From Pseudoxanthomonas beigongshangi (GTDB lineage: Bacteria; Pseudomonadota; Gammaproteobacteria; Xanthomonadales; Xanthomonadaceae): a DNA stretch of 64,000 nt. The stretch covers positions 62,001-126,000 of the forward strand of contig NZ_JADHDV010000009.1 in assembly GCF_016820515.1 (NCBI RefSeq), given 5' to 3'. The translations under genes and the position numbers were made by a program. Below, piece after piece: positions 42,539 to 52,521 of the stretch. Below the pieces are notes generated by a model, which was given only the letters and a program-made list of their open reading frames with translations, ran no database searches and was not told the origin of the DNA. The first letter of the stretch is position 1, and every line of letters begins with the position of its first letter.

Positions 42539-43198
42539 GTGCTTGAACTGGTCAAGGCCGGCGGTTGGCCGATGATCCCCCTGCTGCTGCTGGCGGTGCT
42601 GGCGCTGGCGATCGTGGTGGAGCGTTTCTGGACCCTGCGGCGCAAGGAAATCATGCCTCCCGGCCTGGGCGAGGAAGTCCGCAACTGGGCGGTGCGCGGG
42701 CAACTGGAGCCGGCCCACATCGAATCGCTGCGCCGGACTTCGCCGCTGGGCGAACTGCTGGCCGCCGCGCTGGAGGTCCGCAATCGCCCGCGCGATCAGA
42801 TCCGCGAGCGCATCGAGGACACCGGCCGCCATGTGGTGCACCGGATGGAGAAATTCCTCAACGCGCTGGGCAGCATCGCCTCGGCCGGGCCGCTGCTGGG
42901 CCTGCTCGGCACGGTGGTCGGCATGATCCAGATGTTCCTGGGCATCCAGGACAGCGGCGTCGGTGACGTCAACCAGTTGGCCGGCGGCATCGGCAAGGCG
43001 CTGGTGTGCGCGGCCACCGGCATGATCGTGGCGATTCCGGCGCTGATGGCGCACCGCTATTTCCGTGGCCGCATCAACGGCTACGTGGTGGAAATGGAGA
43101 AGGAAGCGATGAAGCTGCTCGACGCGCTCGACGCGCGACAGCCCCGGCCGGCCGCACGGCCGGTTCCAGCGTCCGCCACCGCGGCGGTCGGCGCCTGA
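42539..43198 (+). CDS. exbB: ExbB/TolQ family proton channel subunit
   Basis: 219 aa with three membrane helices. The first spans MIPLLLLAVLALAIVVERFW. The conserved MotA/TolQ/ExbB block is LNALGSIASAGPLLGLLGTVVGMIQMF, followed by GGIGKALVCAATGMIVAIPALMAHRYF. With ExbD it converts proton flow into motion of TonB (or Tol). Translation starts at GTG with CGAGG before it. It precedes exbD by 7 nt and msbA, a layout common in Xanthomonads. Large TonB receptors such as that at 57684 would be clients. Confidence 0.93.
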   Translation: MLELVKAGGWPMIPLLLLAVLALAIVVERFWTLRRKEIMPPGLGEEVRNWAVRGQLEPAHIESLRRTSPLGELLAAALEVRNRPRDQIRERIEDTGRHVVHRMEKFLNALGSIASAGPLLGLLGTVVGMIQMFLGIQDSGVGDVNQLAGGIGKALVCAATGMIVAIPALMAHRYFRGRINGYVVEMEKEAMKLLDALDARQPRPAARPVPASATAAVGA

Positions 43199-43205
43199 GC
43201 CGCGC

Positions 43206-43628
43206 ATGAGGATTCGTGACGACCGCGCCCACGAGGAGCCGGAGATCAACCTGGTCCCGTTGATCGACGTCATCCTGGTGCTGATCATCTTCTTCGTCAT
43301 CACCACGACCTTCGATTCGCGCTCGATGCTGCAATTGCAGTTGCCCAGCGCGAAGGGCGAGCCGGTGGCGGCCCAGGCCAAGACCCTGAGCGTGCTGGTC
43401 AACGCCGACGGCCACTATTTCGTGGACGAGCACGAGGTCCTGCGCACCGACGTGGATGCCCTCAAGCAGACCATCGCCCAGGTCGCCGGCGAGGATCGCC
43501 AGCGGCCGGTGTTGTTGCGCGCCGATGCACGCACTCCGCACCAGGCCGTGGTGACGGCCTACGATGCATTGGCGCAATCCGGCTTCCGCACGATCCAGAT
43601 CGCCACCGCGCCGGAGGTGAAGCGGTGA
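43206..43628 (+). CDS. exbD: ExbD/TolR family biopolymer transport protein
   Basis: 140 aa. A cytoplasmic EEPEINLVPLIDVILVLIIF opens into the single membrane helix, in which D at about residue 23 is the essential proton-binding aspartate. A small periplasmic domain follows (QLQLPSAKGEPVAAQAKTL and RTPHQAVVTAYDALAQSGF). It works with ExbB. Its stop overlaps the msbA GTG start, so it is translated with the lipid A genes. Confidence 0.95.
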   Translation: MRIRDDRAHEEPEINLVPLIDVILVLIIFFVITTTFDSRSMLQLQLPSAKGEPVAAQAKTLSVLVNADGHYFVDEHEVLRTDVDALKQTIAQVAGEDRQRPVLLRADARTPHQAVVTAYDALAQSGFRTIQIATAPEVKR

Positions 43629-45382
43629 GTGCGCAACCTGCTTCCGCCTGGCAAACCTATCGTCGGCTGGTTCGTCTGGCCAAGCCCTACCGGGCACTGC
43701 TGCTGCTGGCGCTGCTGGGCATGCTGATCGAGGCGGCCGCCAGCGGTGCCTTCAGTTATCTGATGAAGCCGGTGGTGGACGGTACATTCGTCGCCCGCAA
43801 TACCCGGATGGATCTGACGTTGCCGTTCGCCATCGTCGGTCTGTTCCTGCTCCGTGGCCTGGCGGGCTTCCTGACCGACATGAGCATGGGCAAGTCCGCG
43901 CGCAGCATCGCCCGCGACATGCGAGTGGCGGTGCTGGGCAAGTATCTGCGCCTGCCGGGCATGCGTTTTGACAGCGAACCGGTCCCCTCGATGCTGGTCC
44001 GGCTCGGCTCGGACTGCGACCAGATTGCGCAGGCGGCCGTGGATGCCACCAAGGTGGTGCTGCAGCAGTCCTTCCAGATCCTGGCGATGCTGGCGGTGAT
44101 GTTCCACAACAGCTGGCAGGTGACGCTGGCAATCCTGCTGCTGGGACCCCCGCTGGCCTGGGTCATGGACAAGGTCGCGCGGCGTTACCGGAAGATCAGC
44201 CATCGCATCCAGGAAAGCGGCGCGCAGCTGCTGCAGGCCGCGGATCAGACCCTGAGCAGCCAGCAGGAAGTGAAGGTCTATGGCGCCCAGGCCAGCGAGA
44301 TGGCGCGCTATCGCACGCTGGCCGACAACAACCTGCGCCTGGCGATGAAAGTCGAGGCCACGCGTGGCGTTTCCTCGGCGCTGGTCCAGATGATGGGGGC
44401 GGTAGGCCTGTCGCTGCTGCTGGTCGTGGCCGGCTACCAGGCCATGCAGGGGCGCCTGACCGCCGGCGGCTTCGTGTCGCTGATGGTGTCGATGATCGCC
44501 ATCATTCCCGCGCTCAAGCAGCTCACCAACGTGCAGAACATGACCCAGCGCGGCGTGGCTTCGGCCGAGCGCCTGTTCTCGGTGCTGGATGCGCCCGATG
44601 AGGTCGATGCCGGCACCCGCCCACTGGATCGCGCGCAGGGCCTCATCGAGTTCCGGGAGGTGACCGCGCGCTACCCGGGCCAGGTCAGACCCGCGCTGAG
44701 CGATATCAGTTTCGTCGCCCGCCCCGGCACCGTCACCGCGATCGTCGGCCGATCCGGCAGCGGCAAGTCCAGCCTGATCAAGCTGATTCCGCGCTTCTAC
44801 GAACCCGAGGCCGGTCAGATCCTGGTCGACGGGCATCCGGTTCAGGACTACCCGTTGGCCGATCTGCGTCGCCAGATCGCGCTGGTGGGCCAACAGGTGA
44901 TGCTGTTCGATGGCACGGTCGCCGCCAACGTCGCCTTCGGCGAAATGCAGGATGTGCCGGAACCGGCGCTGGTGCGGGCCGTCGAAGGCGCCAACGCGAT
45001 GGAGTTCGTCCGCGAGTTGCCGGAAGGCCTGCAGGCCCAGGTGGGCGCCAAGGGCGGACGCCTGTCCGGCGGCCAGCGCCAGCGCCTGGCGATTGCGCGG
45101 GCGATGTTGAAGGATGCGCCGATCCTCATTCTGGACGAAGCGACGGCCGCGCTGGACAACGAATCCGAGCGGCTGGTGCAGAACGCCCTGCAGAAGCTGA
45201 TGCCGGATCGCACGACGCTGGTGATCGCGCACCGCCTGTCCACCATCGAACACGCCGATCAGGTGCTGGTGCTGGACCAGGGCCGGCTGGTCGAGCAGGG
45301 CACGCATGCCGAACTCCTGGCCCGCGACGGGCTCTACGCGCACCTGCATCGCATGCAATTCCGGGAAGGCGACGGCGAGTGA
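43625..45382 (+). CDS. msbA: Lipid A export permease/ATP-binding protein MsbA
   Basis: 585 aa half transporter with six spans and an ATPase domain. Walker [21 protein letters not shown] is at about residue 376, signature [20 protein letters not shown] follows, then [15 protein letters not shown] and the H-loop [16 protein letters not shown]. It flips lipid A core from the inner to the outer leaflet of the inner membrane. It begins at GTG overlapping exbD and ends overlapping lpxK, as usual for this conserved cluster. Confidence 0.96.
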   Translation: MSAQPASAWQTYRRLVRLAKPYRALLLLALLGMLIEAAASGAFSYLMKPVVDGTFVARNTRMDLTLPFAIVGLFLLRGLAGFLTDMSMGKSARSIARDMRVAVLGKYLRLPGMRFDSEPVPSMLVRLGSDCDQIAQAAVDATKVVLQQSFQILAMLAVMFHNSWQVTLAILLLGPPLAWVMDKVARRYRKISHRIQESGAQLLQAADQTLSSQQEVKVYGAQASEMARYRTLADNNLRLAMKVEATRGVSSALVQMMGAVGLSLLLVVAGYQAMQGRLTAGGFVSLMVSMIAIIPALKQLTNVQNMTQRGVASAERLFSVLDAPDEVDAGTRPLDRAQGLIEFREVTARYPGQVRPALSDISFVARPGTVTAIVGRSGSGKSSLIKLIPRFYEPEAGQILVDGHPVQDYPLADLRRQIALVGQQVMLFDGTVAANVAFGEMQDVPEPALVRAVEGANAMEFVRELPEGLQAQVGAKGGRLSGGQRQRLAIARAMLKDAPILILDEATAALDNESERLVQNALQKLMPDRTTLVIAHRLSTIEHADQVLVLDQGRLVEQGTHAELLARDGLYAHLHRMQFREGDGE

Positions 45383-46389
45383 GTGAAGTGAACAAGTCCC
45401 GGCACGTTCCGCCCGCGTACTGGTACAACGACAAGCCCGTCCCGCTCCACGCCCGCGGGCTGGCGTCGATCTATGCGGCGCTGATCGGATTGCGCGCGCG
45501 GTTCTTCCGCTGGGGCCTGCTGCGCCGGCACCGATTGTCCGTGCCGGTGATCGTGGTCGGCAACGTCACCGTCGGCGGTACCGGCAAGACCCCGCTCACC
45601 ATCGCCCTCGTGCAGCGCCTGCGCGAGGCCGGATTCAAGCCCGGCGTGGCCAGCCGGGGTTATGGCCGTGCCGATGATCGCCAGCCGCTCTGGGTGGAGG
45701 CGGCAACGGCGCCGGAGCAGGGCGGCGACGAGCCGGTCCTCATTGCGCGCCGCACCGGCGTGCCGGTGCGGGTGGATCGGGATCGCGTCGCCGCGGGGCG
45801 CGCGCTGATCGCCGCCGGTTGCGACATCGTGGTGTGCGATGACGGCCTGCAGCACTATCGCCTGCGACGCGACGTCGAGATCGAAGTCATCGACGGACAG
45901 CGCCGCTACGGCAATGGCCGGCTGCTTCCCGCCGGTCCGTTGCGCGAACCGGCCGAACGCGCGACGCAATGCGACTTCCATGTCCTCAACGGCGGCGAGC
46001 CGGCGTTCGGCGAATGGCCGATGCGGCTGCATACCGAGGCGGCGCAGCCGCTGCGTGGCGGCCGGCCGCGGCCGCTGGCCTCGTTCGCCGGCCAGCGCGT
46101 CCATGCCGTGGCCGGCATCGGGCATCCGCAGCGCTTCTTCGACAACCTGCGCGGCCTGGGTATCGGTGTGGTCCCGCATGCATTCGACGATCATCACGCC
46201 TATCGCGCCGAGGATTTCGCTTTCGGAAGCGAACTGCCGGTGCTGATGACCGAAAAGGACGCGGTGAAATGCGCGGCCTTCGCCAAGGACTGGTATTTCA
46301 GTGTGCCGGTGTCGGCGCGCCTGCCGGAAGCATTCTGGGTGGCGCTGCTGGATCGCCTGGCCAGGACGGAAACCCCCTCGACATCATGA
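45379..46389 (+). CDS. lpxK: Tetraacyldisaccharide 4'-kinase LpxK
   Basis: 336 aa. It is a P-loop kinase with [20 protein letters not shown] (Walker A) near residue 57. [49 protein letters not shown] (catalytic DDGLQH) and TEKDAVKC also fit. It adds the 4'-phosphate to the lipid A precursor. Both ends overlap neighbours by 4 nt (GTG within the msbA stop, stop within the kdsB start). The small Trm112-like gene often found between lpxK and kdsB is absent. Confidence 0.96.
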   Translation: MSEVNKSRHVPPAYWYNDKPVPLHARGLASIYAALIGLRARFFRWGLLRRHRLSVPVIVVGNVTVGGTGKTPLTIALVQRLREAGFKPGVASRGYGRADDRQPLWVEAATAPEQGGDEPVLIARRTGVPVRVDRDRVAAGRALIAAGCDIVVCDDGLQHYRLRRDVEIEVIDGQRRYGNGRLLPAGPLREPAERATQCDFHVLNGGEPAFGEWPMRLHTEAAQPLRGGRPRPLASFAGQRVHAVAGIGHPQRFFDNLRGLGIGVVPHAFDDHHAYRAEDFAFGSELPVLMTEKDAVKCAAFAKDWYFSVPVSARLPEAFWVALLDRLARTETPSTS

Positions 46390-47153
46390 CGACCGGATTC
46401 ATCGTGGCCATTCCGGCCCGCTACGCCGCCTCCCGCCTGCCGGGCAAGCCGCTGCGCCTGATCGGCGGCGACCCGCTGGTGCTGCACGTTGCCCGCCGCG
46501 CGCTGGCCGCCGGTGCGGGCGAGGTCTGGGTTGCCACCGACGACGAGCGTATCCGCGCGGCCTTGCAGGGCACCGGCGTGCGGGTGGCGATGACCCGCGA
46601 CACGCATGCCTCGGGCAGCGATCGCCTGGCCGAGTGCGCCGACATCGCCGGCTGGCCCGACGACGCGGTGGTGGTCAACCTGCAGGGCGACGAGCCATTC
46701 GCCCCCGCCGCCGGTATCCGCGCGGTGGCGCAGGCGCTGGTCGACAGCGGGGCGGAGATGGCCACGCTGGCAACGGCTGTCGAGACGGCCGAAACGCTGT
46801 TCGATCCCAATACCGTCAAGCTGGTGCGCGCTACCGGCGGCGACGCGCTGTATTTCAGCCGTGCGCCGATTCCCTGGCCCCGCGACGCCTTCGCCCGCGA
46901 TCGCGAAACCCTGCCGGCGGGCGATCACTGGCTGCGCCACATCGGCATCTACGCCTACCGCGCCGGCTTCCTGCGCCGCTACACGCGGCTGCCGCCGGGA
47001 CGGCTGGAACAGATCGAGTCGCTGGAACAGTTGCGGGTGCTGGAAGCCGGCCATCGCATCGCGGTCGCGCTGACCCCGGAACCGTTCCCGCCCGGCGTGG
47101 ACACGCCCGAGGATCTGGCCCGCGCCGAGCAGCAGTGGGCGCGCGGCGCATGA
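46386..47153 (+). CDS. kdsB: 3-deoxy-manno-octulosonate cytidylyltransferase KdsB
   Basis: 255 aa. It opens with [19 protein letters not shown], the nucleotide-binding start of the family. [37 protein letters not shown] and [15 protein letters not shown] are all diagnostic. It makes CMP-Kdo for LPS inner core. It is translated from an ATG overlapping the lpxK stop and overlaps the phosphatase gene after it. Confidence 0.97.
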   Translation: MTTGFIVAIPARYAASRLPGKPLRLIGGDPLVLHVARRALAAGAGEVWVATDDERIRAALQGTGVRVAMTRDTHASGSDRLAECADIAGWPDDAVVVNLQGDEPFAPAAGIRAVAQALVDSGAEMATLATAVETAETLFDPNTVKLVRATGGDALYFSRAPIPWPRDAFARDRETLPAGDHWLRHIGIYAYRAGFLRRYTRLPPGRLEQIESLEQLRVLEAGHRIAVALTPEPFPPGVDTPEDLARAEQQWARGA

Positions 47154-47614
47154 GGCTGCTGGTGGTCTGCCTGGGCAACATCTGCCGTTCGCCGATGGCC
47201 GAAGGCGCACTTCGCCATCATCTGGCCGCCTCGCCGCTGGCCGGAAGCGTGGAAGTGGATTCGGCCGGCACCGGCGACTGGCACGCGGGCGAACCGCCGG
47301 ATCGCCGCGCCATCGCCTGTGCCCGCCAGCATGGCGTGGATATCGCCGGCCTGCGCGCGCGCCAGTTGCGGCGGGAGGACTTCGAGCGCTTCGACTGGCT
47401 GCTGTGCGCCGACGGGCAGAACCTGCGCGACGTGCGCGGGCTGGCGCCGCCGGGGCTGGCCGGCAAGGCGTCGCTGCTGCTGGAATGGACCGGGGTCGAG
47501 GCCGGCGGCAGCATCCCGGACCCGTACACGGGCGGTCCGGCCGACTTCGATCATGTCTGGCGACTGGTCGATTCGGCGGCACGGGCGGCGGTCCGGCGCC
47601 TGTCCTGCGGATAG
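47150..47614 (+). CDS. Low-molecular-weight protein tyrosine phosphatase
   Basis: 154 aa. The P-loop CLGNICRS (CX5R) is at residues 7-14, and the general acid is in [18 protein letters not shown] near the end. The N-terminal start [19 protein letters not shown] is exact for the family. Such enzymes regulate bacterial tyrosine kinases of polysaccharide export or act on arsenate-like substrates. The start overlaps the kdsB stop, which links it to the LPS-precursor operon in this lineage. Confidence 0.93.
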   Translation: MRLLVVCLGNICRSPMAEGALRHHLAASPLAGSVEVDSAGTGDWHAGEPPDRRAIACARQHGVDIAGLRARQLRREDFERFDWLLCADGQNLRDVRGLAPPGLAGKASLLLEWTGVEAGGSIPDPYTGGPADFDHVWRLVDSAARAAVRRLSCG

Positions 47615-47622
47615 GACTACGG

Positions 47623-47628
47623 CATAAT
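47623..47628 (+). promoter_or_regulatory. Candidate -10 element before the thioredoxin-NHL gene
   Basis: CATAAT, eleven nt before the ATG at 47640. If used, the leader would be only about 5 nt. No Shine-Dalgarno is seen. Confidence 0.35.
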
Positions 47629-47639
47629 CGGTGCGGATC

Positions 47640-49061
47640 ATGAATGCCGCGCCCGCTCCCGAACTTCCCCAGGGATTGCCCTGGCTCAACGCGCCCTCCG
47701 GCTCGCTGCTCGAACAGCGCGGCCGGATCGTGGCGCTGGCCTTCGTCAACGCCGCCTCGGCCTGGTGCGGGCAGCGCCTGAACGAACTGGCCGCGCTGCA
47801 GGCGCGCCATGCCGGTCGCCTGCAGACCCTGGTGGTCAACGTGCCGCGCTTCGACAGCGAACGGGACCCGCAGACGGCGCTCAAGCGGCTGCGTCGCCAC
47901 GGCATCGGGTTCCCCATCGCGCATGACGCCAACTGGGCGGCATGGCAGGCGTTCGGCATCGAGGCCTGGCCGACCGTGCTGCTGATTGATGGCGAGGGCA
48001 TGATCCGCCACCGTCTGGTCGGCACCGACAACGGTGCCGAGCTGGATCGTTCCGTGTCCGCGCTGTGCGAAGTGCTGGGACGGCCGGCGGACGACGATCT
48101 GCGGGCAGCGCGCGAGAGCCATCCCGAGCCGCGCCTGCCGCTGCGGTTCCCGACCGGCCTGGCCGCCACCCCGGATCGCCTGTTCGTGGCCGACAGCGGG
48201 CATCACCGCATTCTCGAATGCACCCACGGTGGACGCGTGCTGCGCCAGTTCGGGCTGGCGGCGGCGGACCTGATCGACGGCGACCATACCCATACCGCGT
48301 TCCGCAATCCGCACGGCCTGCTGGCGCTGCGCGAATGCCTGTACGTGGCCGATACCGGCAACCACGCCCTGCGGCGCATCCATCTGGCGACCGGCGCGGT
48401 CGATACCCTGTGCGGCAACGGACGCGCGGGAGAGCCGGTGGAAGGCGTCGTTGGCCAGGCGCGCGCGGTCTCGCTCAACCAGCCGCTCGCGCTGGCGGCC
48501 AGCAACAACCAGATCCATATCGCGATGGGCGGCGACAACCGCATCTGGAGCTATGACCTGGCCACCCGCGAACTGGGCGCGCGCGCCGGTTCCGGGCAAC
48601 TGGAAGTACGCGACGGCAGCGGGCCGATGGCGGCGTTCGCGCAGCCCGCCGCGCTCGCCGCCATCCACCAGACCCTGTATGTCTGCGACGCGCTGGGATC
48701 CGCCATCCGTTCCGTGCAACTGCGCACCGGCGTCGTGCAGACCCTGGTGGGGCAGGGACCGTGGACGTTCGGCGGCGAGGACGGGCCGCGCGAAACCGCG
48801 CGCCTGCAGCACCCGCAGGGCATCGCCGTCAGCACCGACGCACCGCAGATGTGGATTGCCGACACCGGCAACGGCAGCCTGCGCAGCCTGCGGCTGGGAG
48901 GCGGCGAACTGAGCAGCGTGCCGCTGCCGCGAACGCTGCACGGCCCCACCGGACTGGCCTTGTCCCCGGGCACCGTCTGGATCGCCGAGACGGACGCCCA
49001 CGCGGTGCTGCGCTACGACATCGCCAGCGGCGAACTGAGCCACGTGCCGATCGACGAATGA
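47640..49061 (+). CDS. Thioredoxin-like domain fused to NHL-repeat propeller (NHLRC2-like)
   Basis: 473 aa. Residues 1 to about 150 look like a thioredoxin-like (AhpC/TSA) domain: GRIVALAFVNAASAWCGQRL, a second part LQTLVVNVPRFDSERDPQTA and the cis-Pro region IEAWPTVLLIDGEG. Only one cysteine (AWCGQ) is left at the CxxC position. From about 165 on, five NHL repeats follow (PTGLAATPDRLFVADSGHHR, NPHGLLALRECLYVADTGNH, QHPQGIAVSTDAPQMWIADT). This domain order matches NHLRC2 proteins. It has no signal peptide. The stop overlaps the uvrC start. Function unknown in bacteria. Confidence 0.8.
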   Translation: MNAAPAPELPQGLPWLNAPSGSLLEQRGRIVALAFVNAASAWCGQRLNELAALQARHAGRLQTLVVNVPRFDSERDPQTALKRLRRHGIGFPIAHDANWAAWQAFGIEAWPTVLLIDGEGMIRHRLVGTDNGAELDRSVSALCEVLGRPADDDLRAARESHPEPRLPLRFPTGLAATPDRLFVADSGHHRILECTHGGRVLRQFGLAAADLIDGDHTHTAFRNPHGLLALRECLYVADTGNHALRRIHLATGAVDTLCGNGRAGEPVEGVVGQARAVSLNQPLALAASNNQIHIAMGGDNRIWSYDLATRELGARAGSGQLEVRDGSGPMAAFAQPAALAAIHQTLYVCDALGSAIRSVQLRTGVVQTLVGQGPWTFGGEDGPRETARLQHPQGIAVSTDAPQMWIADTGNGSLRSLRLGGGELSSVPLPRTLHGPTGLALSPGTVWIAETDAHAVLRYDIASGELSHVPIDE

Positions 49062-50905
49062 GCGGTCGCAAGTCCTCCGATTTCGATGGCAAGGCGTTCG
49101 CCGCCGGCCTGAGCCTGGCACCGGGCGTCTACCGCATGTACGCGGCCGACGACAGCCTGCTCTACGTCGGCAAGGCCGGCGCGCTGCGCAGGCGGGTGTC
49201 GAGTTATTTCAGCAACACGCCTAAGACCCCGCGCATCCTGTCGATGCTGTCGCAGGTGGCGCGGATGGATGTCACCGTCACCCGCACCGAGGCCGAGGCG
49301 CTGCTGCTGGAAAACCAGCTGATCAAGTCGCTGGCGCCGCGTTACAACGTGCTGCTGCGCGACGACAAGAGCTATCCCTATGTCCTGCTGACCCAGGAGA
49401 CATGGCCGCGGATCGCATTCCATCGCGGGCCTCGCGCGGTGCCGGGCCGCTACTTCGGCCCCTATCCCAGCGCCGGTGCGGTGCGCGAAACACTGAACCT
49501 GATGCAGAAGCTGTTCAAGATCCGCAACTGCGAGGACAGCGTGTTCCGCAATCGCTCGCGGCCCTGCCTGCAGTACCAGATCGGCCGGTGCAGCGCGCCC
49601 TGCGTGGGGCTGGTGGAATCCGCCGGCTATGCCGAATCCGTGCGCCAGGCAGGGCTGTTCCTGGATGGCCGCAGCGACGAACTGAGCGGTGAATTGAGCG
49701 CGGCCATGGAAGCGGCCAGCGAGCGGCTGGAATTCGAGGAGGCCGCGCGCCTGCGCGATCTCATCGGCTCCATCCGCAGCCTGCAGGCGCGCCAGTACGT
49801 GGACGGGCATGCCGCCGATCTGGACGTGCTGGCCTGCGCGATGCGCGGCAGCTCCGCGTGCGTGCTGCTGCTGGCGTTCCGTGACGGCCGCAACCTCGGC
49901 ACCCGCACGTTCTTCCCGCGCACCAATGGCGAGGAGAGCGCGGACGAAGTGCTCGCCGCCTTCGTTTCCCAGTACTACGGCGAACAGACCCCGCCGCAGG
50001 AAATCATCCTCGATCGCGAGATACCGGATGCCGAACTGATCGAGACCGCGCTCAGCACTTCGGCCGCCCGACGGGTGCAGTTGAAGTGGAACGTGCGCAG
50101 CGAGCGCGCCGGTTATCTCGACCTGGCGCGGCGCAACGCCGAGATCGCGCTGGTGACCGAATTGACCAGCCGAGGCGCGCAGACCGCGCGCAGCGAGGCG
50201 TTGCAGGAACTGCTGGGGCTGGCCGAACCCGCCCAGCGCATCGAATGCTTCGATATCAGCCATACCATGGGCGAGGCCACCGTCGCCTCCTGCGTGGTGT
50301 TCGACGCCAACGGCCCGGTCCGCGCGCAGTATCGGCGCTTCAATATCACCGGCATCGAACCCGGCGACGATTATGCGGCCATGCACCAGGCGATCGAACG
50401 CCGGTTCCGCCGCGCGGTCGAAGAGGGCGGGGTGCTGCCGGACGTGCTGCTGATCGACGGCGGCGCCGGCCAGTTGGCCCAGGCCCGCGGGGTATTGGCC
50501 GATCTGGGCGTGGACAGCGTGGTGCTGGTGGGCGTGGCCAAGGGCGAGGAACGTCGGGCCGGCCACGAAACCCTGGTCCTGGCCGACGGCCGCGAGGTAC
50601 GCCCGGGTGCCGCTTCGCCGGCCCTGCAATTGATCCAGCAGGTCCGCGACGAAGCGCACCGGTTCGCCATCACCGGCCATCGCGGCAAGCGCCAGAAGGC
50701 GCGCATGACCAGCAAGCTCGAGGACATTCCGGGCATCGGCCCGCGCCGTCGCGCCAGCCTGCTGAAGCATTTCGGCGGCCTGGCCGGGCTCAAGGCCGCG
50801 GGCGCGGACGAGATCGCCCGGGTCGAGGGCATCAACGCCGCGCTCGCCGAGCGGATCTACGCTAATCTGCACGGGTTGCCGGCGCCGATTGCGGGAAACG
50901 AGTAG
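49058..50905 (+). CDS. uvrC: Excinuclease ABC subunit C
   Basis: 615 aa with all UvrC domains: GIY-YIG nuclease at the start (PGVYRMYAADDSLLYVGKAG with ALRRRVSSYF), UvrB-binding UVR motif around 210 (MEAASERLEFEEAARLRDLI), the RNase H-like endonuclease part (RIECFDISHTMGEATVASCV and LIDGGAGQLAQA), and the C-terminal helix-hairpin-helix pair (LEDIPGIGPRRRASLLKHFG). It makes both incisions in nucleotide excision repair. It begins at an ATG overlapping the NHL gene's stop and precedes pgsA. Confidence 0.97.
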   Translation: MSGRKSSDFDGKAFAAGLSLAPGVYRMYAADDSLLYVGKAGALRRRVSSYFSNTPKTPRILSMLSQVARMDVTVTRTEAEALLLENQLIKSLAPRYNVLLRDDKSYPYVLLTQETWPRIAFHRGPRAVPGRYFGPYPSAGAVRETLNLMQKLFKIRNCEDSVFRNRSRPCLQYQIGRCSAPCVGLVESAGYAESVRQAGLFLDGRSDELSGELSAAMEAASERLEFEEAARLRDLIGSIRSLQARQYVDGHAADLDVLACAMRGSSACVLLLAFRDGRNLGTRTFFPRTNGEESADEVLAAFVSQYYGEQTPPQEIILDREIPDAELIETALSTSAARRVQLKWNVRSERAGYLDLARRNAEIALVTELTSRGAQTARSEALQELLGLAEPAQRIECFDISHTMGEATVASCVVFDANGPVRAQYRRFNITGIEPGDDYAAMHQAIERRFRRAVEEGGVLPDVLLIDGGAGQLAQARGVLADLGVDSVVLVGVAKGEERRAGHETLVLADGREVRPGAASPALQLIQQVRDEAHRFAITGHRGKRQKARMTSKLEDIPGIGPRRRASLLKHFGGLAGLKAAGADEIARVEGINAALAERIYANLHGLPAPIAGNE

Positions 50906-50912
50906 GAATGCA

Positions 50913-51626
<714 letters not shown>

Positions 51627-51634
51627 TATTCAGG

Positions 51635-51664
51635 ACAAAACCCCGTTCGCGGGGTTTTGTTTTG
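51635..51664 (+). terminator. Intrinsic terminator after tRNA-Gly
   Basis: ACAAAACCCC pairs with GGGGTTTTGT around GTTCGC and runs into TTTTG. It separates tRNA-Gly from tRNA-Cys, so the tRNAs are not one simple unit. Confidence 0.9.
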
Positions 51665-51716
51665 TAAGGCGCTTGAAATGGCGCCGTGATTGCGCCAGTC
51701 TCGCGCAATCGCCATC

Positions 51717-51790
51717 GGCCTGGTGGCAGAGTGGTTATGCAGCGGACTGCAAATCCGCGTACGCCGGTTCAATTCCGACCCAGGCCTCCA
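51717..51790 (+). tRNA. tRNA-Cys (anticodon GCA)
   Basis: 74 nt with CCA. Acceptor GGCCTGG pairs with CCAGGCC, discriminator T; the anticodon loop CTGCAAA carries GCA at 51749-51751; the T arm has GGTTCAATTCC. Confidence 0.97.
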
Positions 51791-51796
51791 TATCAG

Positions 51797-51824
51797 GAAA
51801 ACCGACCACGCGGTCGGTTTTTTT
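51797..51824 (+). terminator. Intrinsic terminator after tRNA-Cys
   Basis: AAAACCGACC pairs with GGTCGGTTTT around ACGC/CAC-type loop bases and ends in a run of seven T. Confidence 0.9.
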
Positions 51825-51888
51825 GTGCCTGACGGACGGCATGCGAACGACTTTCCATCGCGCGCCCGCTCAGGCAGGCTATCCCCCT

Positions 51889-51975
51889 GCCCGGATGGCG
51901 AAATTGGTAGACGCATCGGACTTAAAATCCGCCGGCCGCGAGGCCATGCCGGTTCGATTCCGGCTCCGGGCACCA
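51889..51975 (+). tRNA. tRNA-Leu (anticodon UAA)
   Basis: 87 nt with CCA and a long variable arm (GGCCGCGAGGCC part). Acceptor GCCCGGA pairs with TCCGGGC, discriminator A; the anticodon loop CTTAAAA carries TAA at 51923-51925; the T arm has GGTTCGATTCC. Its 3' end borders the phased repeats at 51983, as expected for an integration target. Confidence 0.98.
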
Positions 51976-51982
51976 AAGTGCA

Positions 51983-52108
51983 ATCCGTCGATGTCCACCA
52001 TGTCCAAAAACTCCCTGAAATGACCTGCATTTGGCGGGATTGTTGTCCAAGGACGTCCGGTGACATCTGCTCGCATCCAGATAAAAAGTGAGTCAGCCAG
52101 TGTGTCAG
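51983..52108. repeat. Helically phased pentamer repeats after tRNA-Leu; probable relic of an integrase attachment region
   Basis: RTCCR pentamers recur near every 10 nt in two groups: ATCCG 51983, GTCCA 51993, GTCCA 52002; then GTCCA 52045, GTCCG 52055, ATCTG 52065 (one change) and ATCCA 52075. An imperfect direct repeat AGTGAGTCAG/AGTGTGTCAG follows at 52087 and 52099, 12 nt apart. A layout of phased short sites just behind a tRNA 3' end is what arm-type sites of tyrosine recombinases look like. No integrase gene follows. The assignment is inference; the repeats themselves are plain. Confidence 0.6.
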
Positions 52109-52521
52109 GGGCGCTGCTTGCCTCCTCCGACTCACAGAGGGACCGCTGGGTGCGCATGGCCCGCCGGCTAGGACACTAACCATGCTAGATGGCCGCAGCC
52201 CCTGTGAGGCGCCGTTGACGTTCGCCATCTATTACGGCCAACCCAACACGTTTCCACAGTTTGCGGTGGGTCGAATAGTTCGCAAGCTCGCCTGTTCGCC
52301 TACCAACGATGCAAGGCCAAAAGCTCCGAAACCACGAGTGGCCATGCCCGATCGAATGGTATCGACGCCTCACGGATGGGTGTCATCCGAGACCGGCAAT
52401 CGCTCGCGGTGAAGATCCGAACGTCCGAGATCTGCATCGGAGCCAAAACGTGCTTCCAACCCGTTGCGGACATTCGCCGTCGTGCCCTAGCATGCCGATG
52501 GGGCGTCGCATCAGGTACAAC
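52109..52521. other. Gene-poor stretch after the tRNA-Leu attachment-like region
   Basis: About 410 nt with visibly lower G+C than the flanks and no convincing gene. A short frame ending at 52176 (tail DSQRDRWVRMARRLGH) might be a fragment of a lost protein but has no recognised relatives. The stretch must contain the promoter of the serine hydrolase that follows; no clear -35/-10 pair stands out. Confidence 0.4.

Noticed and set aside
46200..49121. 973-codon open frame on the minus strand
   Set aside because: Runs across kdsB, the phosphatase and the NHL gene; no motifs, low complexity.
52060..52176. Short open frame ending DSQRDRWVRMARRLGH
   Set aside because: No start with a ribosome site and no recognised family; kept only as a possible fragment in the gap entry.
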